Shown piece by piece: positions 1 to 5,782 of a stretch of DNA of 8,246 nucleotides; position 1 is the first letter of the stretch, and the number at the start of each line of letters is the position of its first letter. The notes under the pieces are model-generated. The model saw only the letters and a program-made list of their open reading frames with translations. It was not told the DNA's origin and did not search any database. Source of the stretch: Cellvibrionales bacterium UBA1963 (GTDB lineage: Bacteria; Pseudomonadota; Gammaproteobacteria; Pseudomonadales; UBA7434); NCBI GenBank assembly GCA_002336035.1, contig DDED01000104.1, forward strand, positions 1 through 8,246. Reading direction: 5' to 3'. Position numbers and translations under genes: made by a program.

Positions 1-300
1 GTGGATGGTGCCATGTCCCGTCTTATGAGCCAGGGTATCACGGCAACGACCGGTTCAGAGAAATACCACTTTAGTAAACTTAACGACATTAAACCAGAGA
101 TGATACGAAAAGCCATGGCGGCAGCACGTGTCGCGGCTAAAGAATTAGCAGGTAACACTGGCGTGAAGTTGGGTCGCATAAAAAGTGCTAACCAGGGTCG
201 GTTTTCGATCGTGGACAAAGGTGAAGATTATGGCGATACTGACCGAATAGATAAGAAAGTTAGGGTGGTTACAGAGATAAAATTTTATCTGGATAGTTGA
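1..300 (+). CDS. SIMPL (DUF541) domain protein, 3' fragment
   Basis: This is the C-terminal 99 residues of a protein of the SIMPL/DUF541 family. The visible part shows the typical ending of the family: a helix rich in Ala and Lys (about residues 35-52, with AARVAAKELAGNTGVKLGRI) followed by two beta strands, the last being KKVRVVTEIKFYL just before the stop. The GTG at base 1 is simply the first in-frame codon of the window and reads as an internal Val. A full SIMPL protein usually has more than 200 residues, so the true start lies to the left. Members are usually exported or periplasmic, but the signal region is not visible here. Biochemical function is poorly defined across the family. The stop TGA is at 298-300. 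No clear terminator follows. Confidence 0.8.
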   Translation: MDGAMSRLMSQGITATTGSEKYHFSKLNDIKPEMIRKAMAAARVAAKELAGNTGVKLGRIKSANQGRFSIVDKGEDYGDTDRIDKKVRVVTEIKFYLDS

Positions 301-350
301 TTTTTATAAGTAACAATTGATGTACCAACGGGGATTAAGAATAGAAGAAA

Positions 351-379
351 AGCCTATATTTATCACAATATTATAGGCT
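351..379. repeat. Perfect 8-bp inverted repeat (hairpin)
   Basis: AGCCTATA (351-358) and TATAGGCT (372-379) are perfect inverse complements around a 13-base AT-rich loop. Read on the - strand the stem is followed by TTTTCTTCT, so it could end leftward transcription, though the nearest - strand gene already has its own candidate terminator. It ends five bases before the tmRNA-like segment, so it could equally be part of a recombination region. Confidence 0.45.
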
Positions 380-383
380 ATTG

Positions 384-405
384 TCAATTCCCGCCGTCTC
401 CACCA
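384..405 (+). other. Remnant of the ssrA (tmRNA) 3' end, possible att site
   Basis: The segment TTCCCGCCGTCTCCACCA (388-405), preceded by TCAA, matches the last bases of gammaproteobacterial tmRNA: the end of the T loop, the 3' half of the T stem (CCCGC), the 3' strand of the acceptor stem (CGTCTCC) and ACCA. CGTCTCC can pair with the usual tmRNA 5' end GGGGGCG using two G-U pairs. The bases upstream (GGCTATTG) do not form the 5' half of the T stem, and the 83 bases between the SIMPL stop and this point cannot hold the rest of a tmRNA of about 350 bases. This is therefore a partial copy, as left by integrases that use the ssrA 3' end. No integrase gene is visible. Confidence 0.55.
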
Positions 406-692
406 TTTCGCAAATAGACTGTTGATTGTATGACAGTTTATGTTTCAAAACAGTCGTTGCTTTTCACTTGTCAGTTACACAGGTGAGATACAATGACTTG
501 TTCCAACGCTTTTTATTTAATCGAATCAGGTCATGGGATCTGGTGTTTTCAGCTACAGATTCCTTTGGACTATTGTTTTATTCCGCACAGATGAATTATA
601 AAAAAGTCTCTAAGGACGACTGATAAAAATTGGGTGGTAATACCTGTATCGTTTGGCGTCAATATTGAGTAACTTATTTGGCTAGGTTAACT

Positions 693-733
693 AAAAAAGG
701 GAGCGGTGTCTTGCTTTCATGCAAACCACTGCT
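693..733 (-). terminator. Candidate Rho-independent terminator for the leftward genes
   Basis: Read on the - strand, AGCAGTG (733-727) pairs with CACCGCT (708-702) with one G-U pair. An inner stem TTGC/GCAA (721-724 with 711-714) closes a six-base loop, and CCC then six T residues (698-693) follow. It lies 25 bases past the stop of the DUF2164 gene. The three C residues between stem and T run make it less than ideal. Confidence 0.5.
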
Positions 734-757
734 TGTGATTTTAAACTGTTGCAGTGT

Positions 758-1012
758 TTATTTTTGATAGTCGGTTGGCTTTTCTAGCTCTTGCACCAAA
801 TACCCAATTTCATCTGTTTTTTCTCTAAACAGAACTTGCGCGTCGTTAAGGCCTTGATTATAAAAATAAGCGCCTACTTCAATCGAGAAAAAATCTATTA
901 AAAATTCAGCATCAAAGCCACCAAGATCTTGGTCGAGTTCTCGACTGAAGTACGCCTTAACTTTATAAATAATAAGTTCTTTTTCATCTTTAGACAGCTT
1001 AATTTCGCTCAT
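758..1012 (-). CDS. DUF2164 family protein
   Basis: This 84-residue protein matches the DUF2164 family over nearly its whole length. The family hallmarks are a block YFSRELDQDLGGFDAEFLID (residues 21-40) followed by FF, and the block YFYNQGLNDA (49-58) near the middle. Length is normal for the family (about 80 residues). It has no signal peptide or membrane segment, is acidic and is expected to be cytosolic. No function is established for DUF2164. The ATG at 1012-1010 is preceded by a purine-rich GAGAG about six bases upstream. It starts 46 bases after the stop of the sulfotransferase gene on the same strand, so the two may be cotranscribed, and a candidate terminator follows its stop. Its base composition is closer to the sulfotransferase than to the genes further right. 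The family call is firm. The link in function to its neighbour is not shown. Confidence 0.85.
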   Translation of the reverse strand: MSEIKLSKDEKELIIYKVKAYFSRELDQDLGGFDAEFLIDFFSIEVGAYFYNQGLNDAQVLFREKTDEIGYLVQELEKPTDYQK

Positions 1013-1058
1013 GGATACTCTCTATAAATAGCTCACGCTTACACAAGCGGAATGTGGG

Positions 1059-1832
1059 TCAGGTGGGTCGATGGGCTAGTTGTTTCTTCAGCGAAGAATT
1101 ATCATAATTGTACCCCAAAAGGTCGATATCTTTTTTGTAGACTTGAGACACAATGTCACGTGCCTCATCAGTATAACAATTTCGGTAATCAAACTGCCTA
1201 TCGTTCGATTCAGTTTTGTTTTCATATTTGAGTTCTAAGTCAGCGCTTAACGACAGTTGATTTTTTATATATATAAAGTCATCTTGAATATTCTCGTAAA
1301 AACCCAAAAAATCCACATCAATATTGTCGCTGCTGGGCAAGCATAACATTTTATATTGAGGTGCAAAGTGCATGTGTTTATTCGTGTTAGCAATGGTTAA
1401 CCATTTCTTGACAAAATCATCAAAGCTTACATATTCTGATAAATTTTCAGAAGCCCAGACTCTATCGCTGTCATTCATACCCCCTTTTTTTAAAAAATTG
1501 TATGCAGAGAAAAGACGGTCCCATGGGTTTCGGACAAAAGTAAACTTGAAATAGCTATCAAATTCTTTTTTGGAAAAAACGATTTGATACAGCTTAATAT
1601 CTTGATGGCCACCAGCTAAATTGTTAAACAGTGTACGGCAAATAGACACACCAGCCGACTTTGGTATATGAATAAAAATACATTTATTTTGCACATAAGG
1701 TTTCAGCGAATAATCTGAATCAGTAACAATGGACCTTTGTGTCTGCAATAAGCGAAAACTTTTACTTTTTATTTTTGCGTATAAAAATCGACGTAATTCG
1801 TATGGCAGCGAATAATATATTGATGTGATCAA
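1059..1832 (-). CDS. Sulfotransferase, Sulfotransfer_2 (glycan sulfotransferase-like) family
   Basis: The protein (257 residues) carries the two PAPS-binding signatures of the family. The 5'-phosphosulfate loop is HIPKSAG at residues 55-61, after strand CIFI, and the 3'-phosphate site is FVRNPWDRLFSAY at 99-111, with Arg101 and Ser109 as key residues. HFAPQY (155-160), VDFLGFYEN (173-181) and the tail YRNCYTDEA...YKKDIDLLGY (216-241) are also typical. Family members move sulfate from PAPS onto sugar hydroxyls, and bacterial ones often modify capsule, LPS or exopolysaccharide. No signal peptide is evident, so it probably acts in the cytosol. The start is TTG: an in-frame stop lies at 1857-1859, no ATG or GTG occurs between, and GGAGG sits four bases upstream. 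The gene is clearly more AT-rich than the other sulfotransferase, which suggests separate transfer. Acceptor unknown. Confidence 0.85.
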   Translation of the reverse strand: MITSIYYSLPYELRRFLYAKIKSKSFRLLQTQRSIVTDSDYSLKPYVQNKCIFIHIPKSAGVSICRTLFNNLAGGHQDIKLYQIVFSKKEFDSYFKFTFVRNPWDRLFSAYNFLKKGGMNDSDRVWASENLSEYVSFDDFVKKWLTIANTNKHMHFAPQYKMLCLPSSDNIDVDFLGFYENIQDDFIYIKNQLSLSADLELKYENKTESNDRQFDYRNCYTDEARDIVSQVYKKDIDLLGYNYDNSSLKKQLAHRPT

Positions 1833-1836
1833 AGCT

Positions 1837-1841
1837 CCTCC
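1837..1841 (-). promoter_or_regulatory. Shine-Dalgarno GGAGG embedded in a G7 tract, decides a TTG start
   Basis: On the - strand a run of seven G (1846-1840) runs into GGAGGAG, ending two to four bases before the TTG at 1832-1830. This strong site supports the TTG as the true start of the sulfotransferase gene. The homopolymer could make the spacing or context of the ribosome site prone to slippage. Confidence 0.6.
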
Positions 1842-1920
1842 CCCCCTTCTAGGTATTTATTTAGCTACGCCGTATTCAACAGTGACTTTGAAGCGTCACA
1901 TTAAAACATCTGAAATAAAT

Positions 1921-1949
1921 TTTATACTATCGGATGTTTCTCAACGCAA
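1921..1949 (-). promoter_or_regulatory. Candidate sigma70 promoter for the 257-residue sulfotransferase
   Basis: On the - strand, TTGCGT (1949-1944) and TATAAA (1926-1921) are separated by 17 bases. The -10 matches five of six consensus bases and the -35 only three. Transcription would start near 1914 and leave a leader of about 80 bases. The AT-rich setting makes chance matches fairly likely. Confidence 0.35.
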
Positions 1950-2079
1950 CACTTCCTTTTTTGTTTCTCACTGCATGTTGAAAAATACCTTATTTCTGTC
2001 ATTCAGTGTGGACTGATGAAGTGTGTTTATGCTTTACGCGCCATGCATCTAATACCGCCCTCTTTGCAATAATTTACCT

Positions 2080-3321
2080 CTAACAGTATCGCCGCGAATA
2101 CACCTCAAACTCTTCGCCCAGCTGTTCGCTGGTCCAGCCAAAGTCTTCAGCACTGTAATGGTGTCGTCCAAAGGTATTTTGTGGCCGATGTTCCACCCAT
2201 TTCTTTATGCGCTGTTGTTGTAATTCGCCAAGTTCAACGCCAAAATGTCGGTATATATTGTCCACAGCAGAAATAGGGTTGGCAATTAAATCATCATAGC
2301 GCAGGTGGTAACACCAATTACTTTTTTGCTTGTCATCAAAAGTAACACCTTTATCAATCGCATTGCTCATTTTAAGTTTCCAGTCTTCGGCGGCAGGTTT
2401 AGGGTCGCGGCGAGTGGTGCCCGGCCACTGCAATGCATTAGTTAAGCTGGCAATAGAAGGAATTACGGTGCTGGGGTTACGGTGCGTCCAAATAATTCGT
2501 GCGTCAGGGTAAGCCGCAAGCAATTCATCTAAGCACCATAAGTGATTAGGGCTTTTCAATACCCATTGGTCGGTGGGTTGAGTCGACTGCAGTGCTTGTA
2601 ATGTTAGTTTGTGTAAGTCATAGGCAGACGTCATGTCAGCGTTAGAGAGCCATTGTCCGTAGCTAGGAGCAAAGCCTACGGTCTCCATGCCTACCGTGCG
2701 CAAATCATACATAAACACAGCGGTACACTCCTCCGCGATAGTTGCTCCGAAGGGATGCATGGCACCTAGAGGTGGATTGATATTAAGTAACGCATCAATA
2801 TCTTTCGCGCATTCGGTAATGCGCGGATCTTCGCCGGCGCGTGCAAGGTCTGCTGGCGGCATCGGATTAGCAGCTTCCCAATGCTGTAAGGGACGCGCCA
2901 TGGGACTTAACCCCAGCAAAATAGACAGCAGACTCGTGCCGGTCCTTGGTAAGCCTAAAATAATCCAGGGTTGTTTGATCGTTTCTTTTTTTGCATTCGG
3001 ATTTTTTTTATGCCAATCAATTAATTTTAGGCGGTTGGCTAAAGCGTTCACCAACATTCCTTTCGAGACGATTCGCCCAAAAGTATTTAATTCAGCTTCG
3101 TTTGTGATAGAGCTCAAGTATTGCCCTAAGGGCTCACGGTAACTGTCACTGCCAAAATCGCTACATTTTGCGCGCGCGACGGCTTGATCAACTATCGATT
3201 GTTCTGAAATCTTAGGAAACTTTAGTCCAAAATGGCTAAGAGCCTGCCCAACGTGATTTATGAGTCGCAAAGGTTTTGATTGCAATTCGGCATCACGAAA
3301 AGTGTAACTACGAGTATTCAT
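2080..3321 (-). CDS. Sulfotransferase, Sulfotransfer_3-like family
   Basis: This 413-residue protein belongs to the long bacterial sulfotransferase group. The PAPS 5'-loop is GLPRTGTS at residues 123-130, after strand WIIL. The 3'-phosphate site is WTHRNPSTVIPSI at 278-290 (Arg281 and a following Ser). Further family features are HPFGATIAEECT (189-200), VLKSPNHLW (254-262), RYDDLIANP (341-349) and a tail GRHHYSAEDFGWT (385-397). It transfers sulfate from PAPS to an unknown, probably small or lipid-like hydroxylated acceptor, and has no signal peptide. The ATG at 3321 overlaps by four bases (ATGA) the stop of a small ORF upstream, and the Shine-Dalgarno is weak, which suggests translational coupling. 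The amidohydrolase gene lies further upstream on the same strand. It shares only the general fold motifs with the 257-residue sulfotransferase, so it is not a duplicate. The family is secure and the acceptor unknown. Confidence 0.85.
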   Translation of the reverse strand: MNTRSYTFRDAELQSKPLRLINHVGQALSHFGLKFPKISEQSIVDQAVARAKCSDFGSDSYREPLGQYLSSITNEAELNTFGRIVSKGMLVNALANRLKLIDWHKKNPNAKKETIKQPWIILGLPRTGTSLLSILLGLSPMARPLQHWEAANPMPPADLARAGEDPRITECAKDIDALLNINPPLGAMHPFGATIAEECTAVFMYDLRTVGMETVGFAPSYGQWLSNADMTSAYDLHKLTLQALQSTQPTDQWVLKSPNHLWCLDELLAAYPDARIIWTHRNPSTVIPSIASLTNALQWPGTTRRDPKPAAEDWKLKMSNAIDKGVTFDDKQKSNWCYHLRYDDLIANPISAVDNIYRHFGVELGELQQQRIKKWVEHRPQNTFGRHHYSAEDFGWTSEQLGEEFEVYSRRYC

Positions 3322-3497
3322 TGCTCTGTTCCGAGAGGAGCAACTGCTGCGTCAATCACAGGCCTATTTTGTTGATTGGGCAGGCCTTGGGGCACCTCAT
3401 CAACACTGATTATTTTTTCAGTTTTTGAGTTTATTTTCTCTGATGCCATCAATGCTAACATTTTATGTGCCCAATACCCCGCCTCACGGCTAACCAA
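3318..3497 (-). CDS. Possible small ORF overlapping the sulfotransferase start
   Basis: An open frame ends in TGA at 3320-3318, sharing ATGA with the start of the 413-residue sulfotransferase gene. From TTG at 3497 it would encode 59 residues, and from the first ATG (3461) 47 residues. The frame is closed by a TAA just before the TTG. The N-terminal half (SREAGYWAHKMLALMASEK) looks like an amphipathic helix. The rest is polar and ends VIDAAVAPLGTEQ. A strong Shine-Dalgarno AGGAGG lies at 3519-3514, with GGAG ending 11 bases before the TTG. Puzzlingly, the best-spaced start to that site is a TTG at 3507 in another frame that stops after five codons, so the 5' end may be frameshifted. I do not recognise the protein. 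It could be a real coupled small gene, a decayed remnant, or chance. Confidence 0.35.
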   Translation of the reverse strand: MVSREAGYWAHKMLALMASEKINSKTEKIISVDEVPQGLPNQQNRPVIDAAVAPLGTEQ

Positions 3498-3508
3498 TTA
3501 ACGTCAAG

Positions 3509-3520
3509 TCTCCCCTCCTC
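3509..3520 (-). promoter_or_regulatory. Strong Shine-Dalgarno in the amidohydrolase-sulfotransferase gap
   Basis: The - strand reads GAGGAGGGGAGA here, 45 bases past the amidohydrolase stop. AGGAGG (3519-3514) is six bases from TTG at 3507 (a five-codon frame) and farther from TTG at 3497 (the 59-residue frame). Such a site in a short intergenic stretch is unlikely to be idle and supports a translated frame between the two enzymes. Confidence 0.45.
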
Positions 3521-3564
3521 GTTAGTGGCTATGTTAATGCAGCTTATCATAACGCCCTCAGTAT

Positions 3565-5271
3565 CTATCCTGCATCACGGATAAGGCAACCTGGTCTCTC
3601 AGCTGTCACAAGGCCCTGTCTAAACGTAATTTTTCCACTGCACAAGGTTGCGTCATAACCGTCCGATTTTTGTATGATGCGCGAAGCACCTGTCGGTAGA
3701 TCGCTTATAATTTCTGGTGTTCGTAATCGTATCTTATCGAAGTCAATAATATTTACATCGGCCTTTTTACCTACCTGCAAAACACCGCGATCATGTAAAT
3801 TATAAAGCGATGCCGGGCGCATCGTCAGCATGGAAATAGCTTCCTCTAAACCTAAGCGATCGCCTCTTGTTCGGTCTCTTACCCAGTGTTGCAAAATAAA
3901 CGACGGTAGACTGTGGTCAATGACCATGGAACAATGCGCACCACCATCGGCAAGACCTACAACCGTTTCAGGGTGACGCATCCAAGTTAGCATTGGATCT
4001 AAATTCCCTTCCTGATAGCCAGCAAACAACACCTGAACCATGCCGTTAGATATCCAGTCATACAACAGCTCCAAGGGCGCCTTGCCTGAACGTGCCGCCT
4101 CGGCCAAAACAGAGTCGTCGCGGTCAGGCTCTAAGGTAAACGCTTCTCCCACACGAAAGGCGCAATTTAAACTCGGTACAATCAGATTTAGGGGAATGCC
4201 TGCTGGATCTAGTTCGCTGATAATTTTCTCTTTGGTGTGACGATTATTAATTGCCGCCATGCGCTCTGCGCCTTGCAATGCCATGACTTGCTGACAGGTT
4301 GGGCTTGCAATAAAGGGGTTGAGCGTATCCCAGCCCAGAATTAATCCTGCGGGACGGCCCTGTACCTGCGGGACTAATTTGGCGCCCTCAGCATTTGCTT
4401 TTTCAACCAGAGCTAGCGTTTCTTCGCAAAGTTCAGGTTGTATATGCGGCGCCGCAAGACTAAAGTTAATGGTAACGCCCGTATCGAGACTAACGTCTCG
4501 ATACATCTCTATTTCTTGCCGCGGACCGTCGCTGTGCTCACCCATTGCACCGGACGGGATAGCTTGCAATACACCACGATCGAGGTTTTTCATCGCGCCA
4601 ACAAGACCAAAAAATTCTTCTCGGTTAGCGAATGTGCCTGGTACCGGCACGCCATGAATAGAGGTATGTTGTGGCATACGGTTAGTTGAAAATCCAGCGG
4701 CACCCGCTTCTACCGCCTCTTCGACAAAACGTGCCATTGCAGCAATATCTGTTGACGTAGCGTCTTGGTTGTCTGCACCTCGTTGGCCCATGACATAACC
4801 GCGTAAAGCGCCGTGAGTAATGTGTGAGATAACATCTAAAGTTCGCGGCATTCGTTCCAGTTCGTCCAAATACTCTGGGTAACTTTCCCAGTTCCACGTG
4901 ATACCTTCCGCTAGCGCAGACCCTGGAATGTCTTCTACGCCTTCCATTAATTCGATCAGCCATTCATGTTCGTCTGGTTTCGCAGGCGCAAAACCCACCC
5001 CACAATTACCCATAATGACCGTAGTCACGCCATGAATTGAGGAAGGCGCCATTTCATCATCCCAAGTCGCTTGACCATCATAGTGGGTGTGTAAATCGAC
5101 GAAGCCCGGTGTCACAATGCGGTCTGAGGCATCAATAATTTCTGTGGCCTGTGCTTGAATATTGTCAGCAATCTCGACAATTTTATCGCCCAGAATAGCG
5201 ACATCAGCTTGACGTGCCGCATCGCCTGTGCCATCGACAAGGGTGCCACCCTGAATTAGAACATCATACAT
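3565..5271 (-). CDS. Amidohydrolase of the N-acyl-D-amino-acid deacylase (D-aminoacylase) type
   Basis: This 568-residue protein has the composite fold of the amidohydrolase superfamily. An N-terminal beta region (MYDVLIQGGTLVDGTG) leads to GFVDLHTHYDGQ (56-67) with the metal motif His61-X-His63. GVTTVIMGNCGVGFAP (81-96) supplies Cys90, and the late motif LADGGAH (440-446) supplies Asp442. The end (GKKADVNIID at 501-510, then ERPGCLIR) closes the beta domain. Cys90 and Asp442 correspond by eye to the metal-bridging Cys96 and catalytic Asp366 of Alcaligenes D-aminoacylase, but I see no equivalent of its His220 and His250, around LQAIPSG (235-241) and INFSLA (268-273). It is longer than classical D-aminoacylase (about 480). 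No signal peptide is seen. ATG at 5271 has GAGAGG eight bases upstream. It heads a probable leftward operon. Substrate unknown; an amide or ring-amide hydrolase is likely. Confidence 0.8.
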   Translation of the reverse strand: MYDVLIQGGTLVDGTGDAARQADVAILGDKIVEIADNIQAQATEIIDASDRIVTPGFVDLHTHYDGQATWDDEMAPSSIHGVTTVIMGNCGVGFAPAKPDEHEWLIELMEGVEDIPGSALAEGITWNWESYPEYLDELERMPRTLDVISHITHGALRGYVMGQRGADNQDATSTDIAAMARFVEEAVEAGAAGFSTNRMPQHTSIHGVPVPGTFANREEFFGLVGAMKNLDRGVLQAIPSGAMGEHSDGPRQEIEMYRDVSLDTGVTINFSLAAPHIQPELCEETLALVEKANAEGAKLVPQVQGRPAGLILGWDTLNPFIASPTCQQVMALQGAERMAAINNRHTKEKIISELDPAGIPLNLIVPSLNCAFRVGEAFTLEPDRDDSVLAEAARSGKAPLELLYDWISNGMVQVLFAGYQEGNLDPMLTWMRHPETVVGLADGGAHCSMVIDHSLPSFILQHWVRDRTRGDRLGLEEAISMLTMRPASLYNLHDRGVLQVGKKADVNIIDFDKIRLRTPEIISDLPTGASRIIQKSDGYDATLCSGKITFRQGLVTAERPGCLIRDAG

Positions 5272-5396
5272 ACTTGCTGCCTCTCAAATATTGAAATGGT
5301 TTTTCTTCGAGCGTATTTGATGCCATTGGTATTTTTATAAGGCAACAAAACTTGCTTCGATTCGATCGTCTAAACAATCAAAAATTGATGAGAAGA

Positions 5397-5424
5397 ATAT
5401 TAGGCGGTTAGTTTATTATGTCAA
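5397..5424 (-). promoter_or_regulatory. Candidate sigma70 promoter for the amidohydrolase gene
   Basis: On the - strand a perfect -35 TTGACA (5424-5419) is followed after 16 bases by TAATAT (5402-5397), which matches four of six -10 positions. Transcription would begin near 5390, giving a leader of about 120 bases before the ATG at 5271. Confidence 0.5.
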
Positions 5425-5601
5425 TTTAATTATATGTACTCTAAGCCCAGTCAGAACGCATTTAAATTAGGGGGCACGCTGTACCTTGTTAGGCAAAAAC
5501 AATAAAGCGACATCAAACAGCCGATGCATGGGTCAATTGACGCACAATAGAGCAAAACCCCACACAATGCTGCCACGACGGTGTTAGCAGCGGTTAACAG
5601 G

Positions 5602-5622
5602 ATCGACTGTGCAGCAGTCGAT
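5602..5622. repeat. Perfect 8-bp inverted repeat, operator-like
   Basis: ATCGACTG (5602-5609) and CAGTCGAT (5615-5622) are exact inverse complements around the five bases TGCAG. No T run follows on either strand, so a terminator is unlikely. Position in the middle of the divergent region fits a binding site for a dimeric regulator, or a stem in an RNA. Confidence 0.45.
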
Positions 5623-5724
5623 GGGCGTAACTTAGTCAAATAATAACGTGGGCTATGCGCTTGACGGTGCAGTCTCTAAGCTGGTTTTTGGCATCACCGC
5701 CACGTTGATGTAACAGAAGTTAAT

Positions 5725-5753
5725 TTGACACTCTGCCGCTAAAGCGATAAATT
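5725..5753 (+). promoter_or_regulatory. Sigma70-type promoter for the molybdoenzyme gene
   Basis: A perfect -35 TTGACA (5725-5730) is followed after exactly 17 bases by TAAATT (5748-5753), matching four of six -10 positions. Transcription would start near 5760, about 23 bases before the ATG at 5783. Position, spacing and strand all agree with the gene downstream. Confidence 0.6.
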
Positions 5754-5759
5754 TTAGCG
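5737..5759. promoter_or_regulatory. Dyad overlapping the -10 box, candidate operator
   Basis: CGCTAAA (5737-5743) and TTTAGCG (5753-5759) are perfect 7-bp inverse complements separated by nine bases. The dyad spans the whole -10 element and the expected start site of the molybdoenzyme promoter. A protein bound here would block RNA polymerase, so repression is the natural reading. No regulator gene is in the window. Confidence 0.45.
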
Positions 5760-5782
5760 AAAATTAGGGTGCAAAAAAAATT

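Larger units (their letters stand above)
301..757. other. Gene-poor stretch at a possible island border
   Basis: I see no convincing gene in these 457 bases. The longest open frame (426-623, +) starts with TTG, lacks a Shine-Dalgarno and encodes nothing recognisable. The stretch holds a dyad at 351-379, a match to the 3' end of tmRNA at 384-405, an inverted repeat GACTGTT/AACAGTC (417-423 and 449-455), a hairpin TCACTTGT/ACAGGTGA (464-471 and 479-486, one G-U pair), and a leftward terminator near 693-733. It is AT-rich and has the look of decayed or non-coding island-end DNA. Confidence 0.5.
5272..5782. other. Divergent regulatory region between amidohydrolase and molybdoenzyme
   Basis: No convincing gene lies in these 511 bases. 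The 62-codon frame on the - strand (5639-5451) begins with TTG without a ribosome site and is rejected. The region has a leftward promoter at 5397-5424, a rightward promoter at 5725-5753, a dyad over the rightward -10, and a perfect 8-bp inverted repeat at 5602-5622. The two -35 boxes are 300 bases apart, which is long for simple divergent promoters and leaves room for regulator sites or an unrecognised RNA. Confidence 0.55.

Noticed and set aside
301..405. A complete tmRNA or tRNA gene ending at the CCA
   Set aside because: There is no T-stem partner, no D-arm or anticodon arm, and no acceptor 5' strand; only the 3' end is present.
426..623. 65-codon + strand open frame
   Set aside because: It begins with TTG without a ribosome site, its protein resembles nothing I know, and it lies in AT-rich non-coding DNA.
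1825..2016. 63-codon + strand open frame
   Set aside because: It overlaps the ribosome site and promoter region of the leftward sulfotransferase, has no recognisable content and no convincing ribosome site.
1999..2019. Hairpin TCAT-CAGT type downstream of the 413-residue sulfotransferase
   Set aside because: Only a short stem with a bulge and no T run on the - strand, so I do not call it a terminator.
2687..3142. 151-codon + strand open frame
   Set aside because: It is antisense to the 413-residue sulfotransferase, whose family motifs prove the opposite strand.
4319..4657. Two + strand open frames (112 and 83 codons) inside the amidohydrolase
   Set aside because: They are shadows of the amidohydrolase reading frame, which carries clear metal-binding motifs.
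5451..5639. 62-codon - strand open frame with a hydrophobic middle
   Set aside because: It starts with TTG, has no Shine-Dalgarno, contains the perfect dyad at 5602-5622, and its composition looks like chance translation of the regulatory region.
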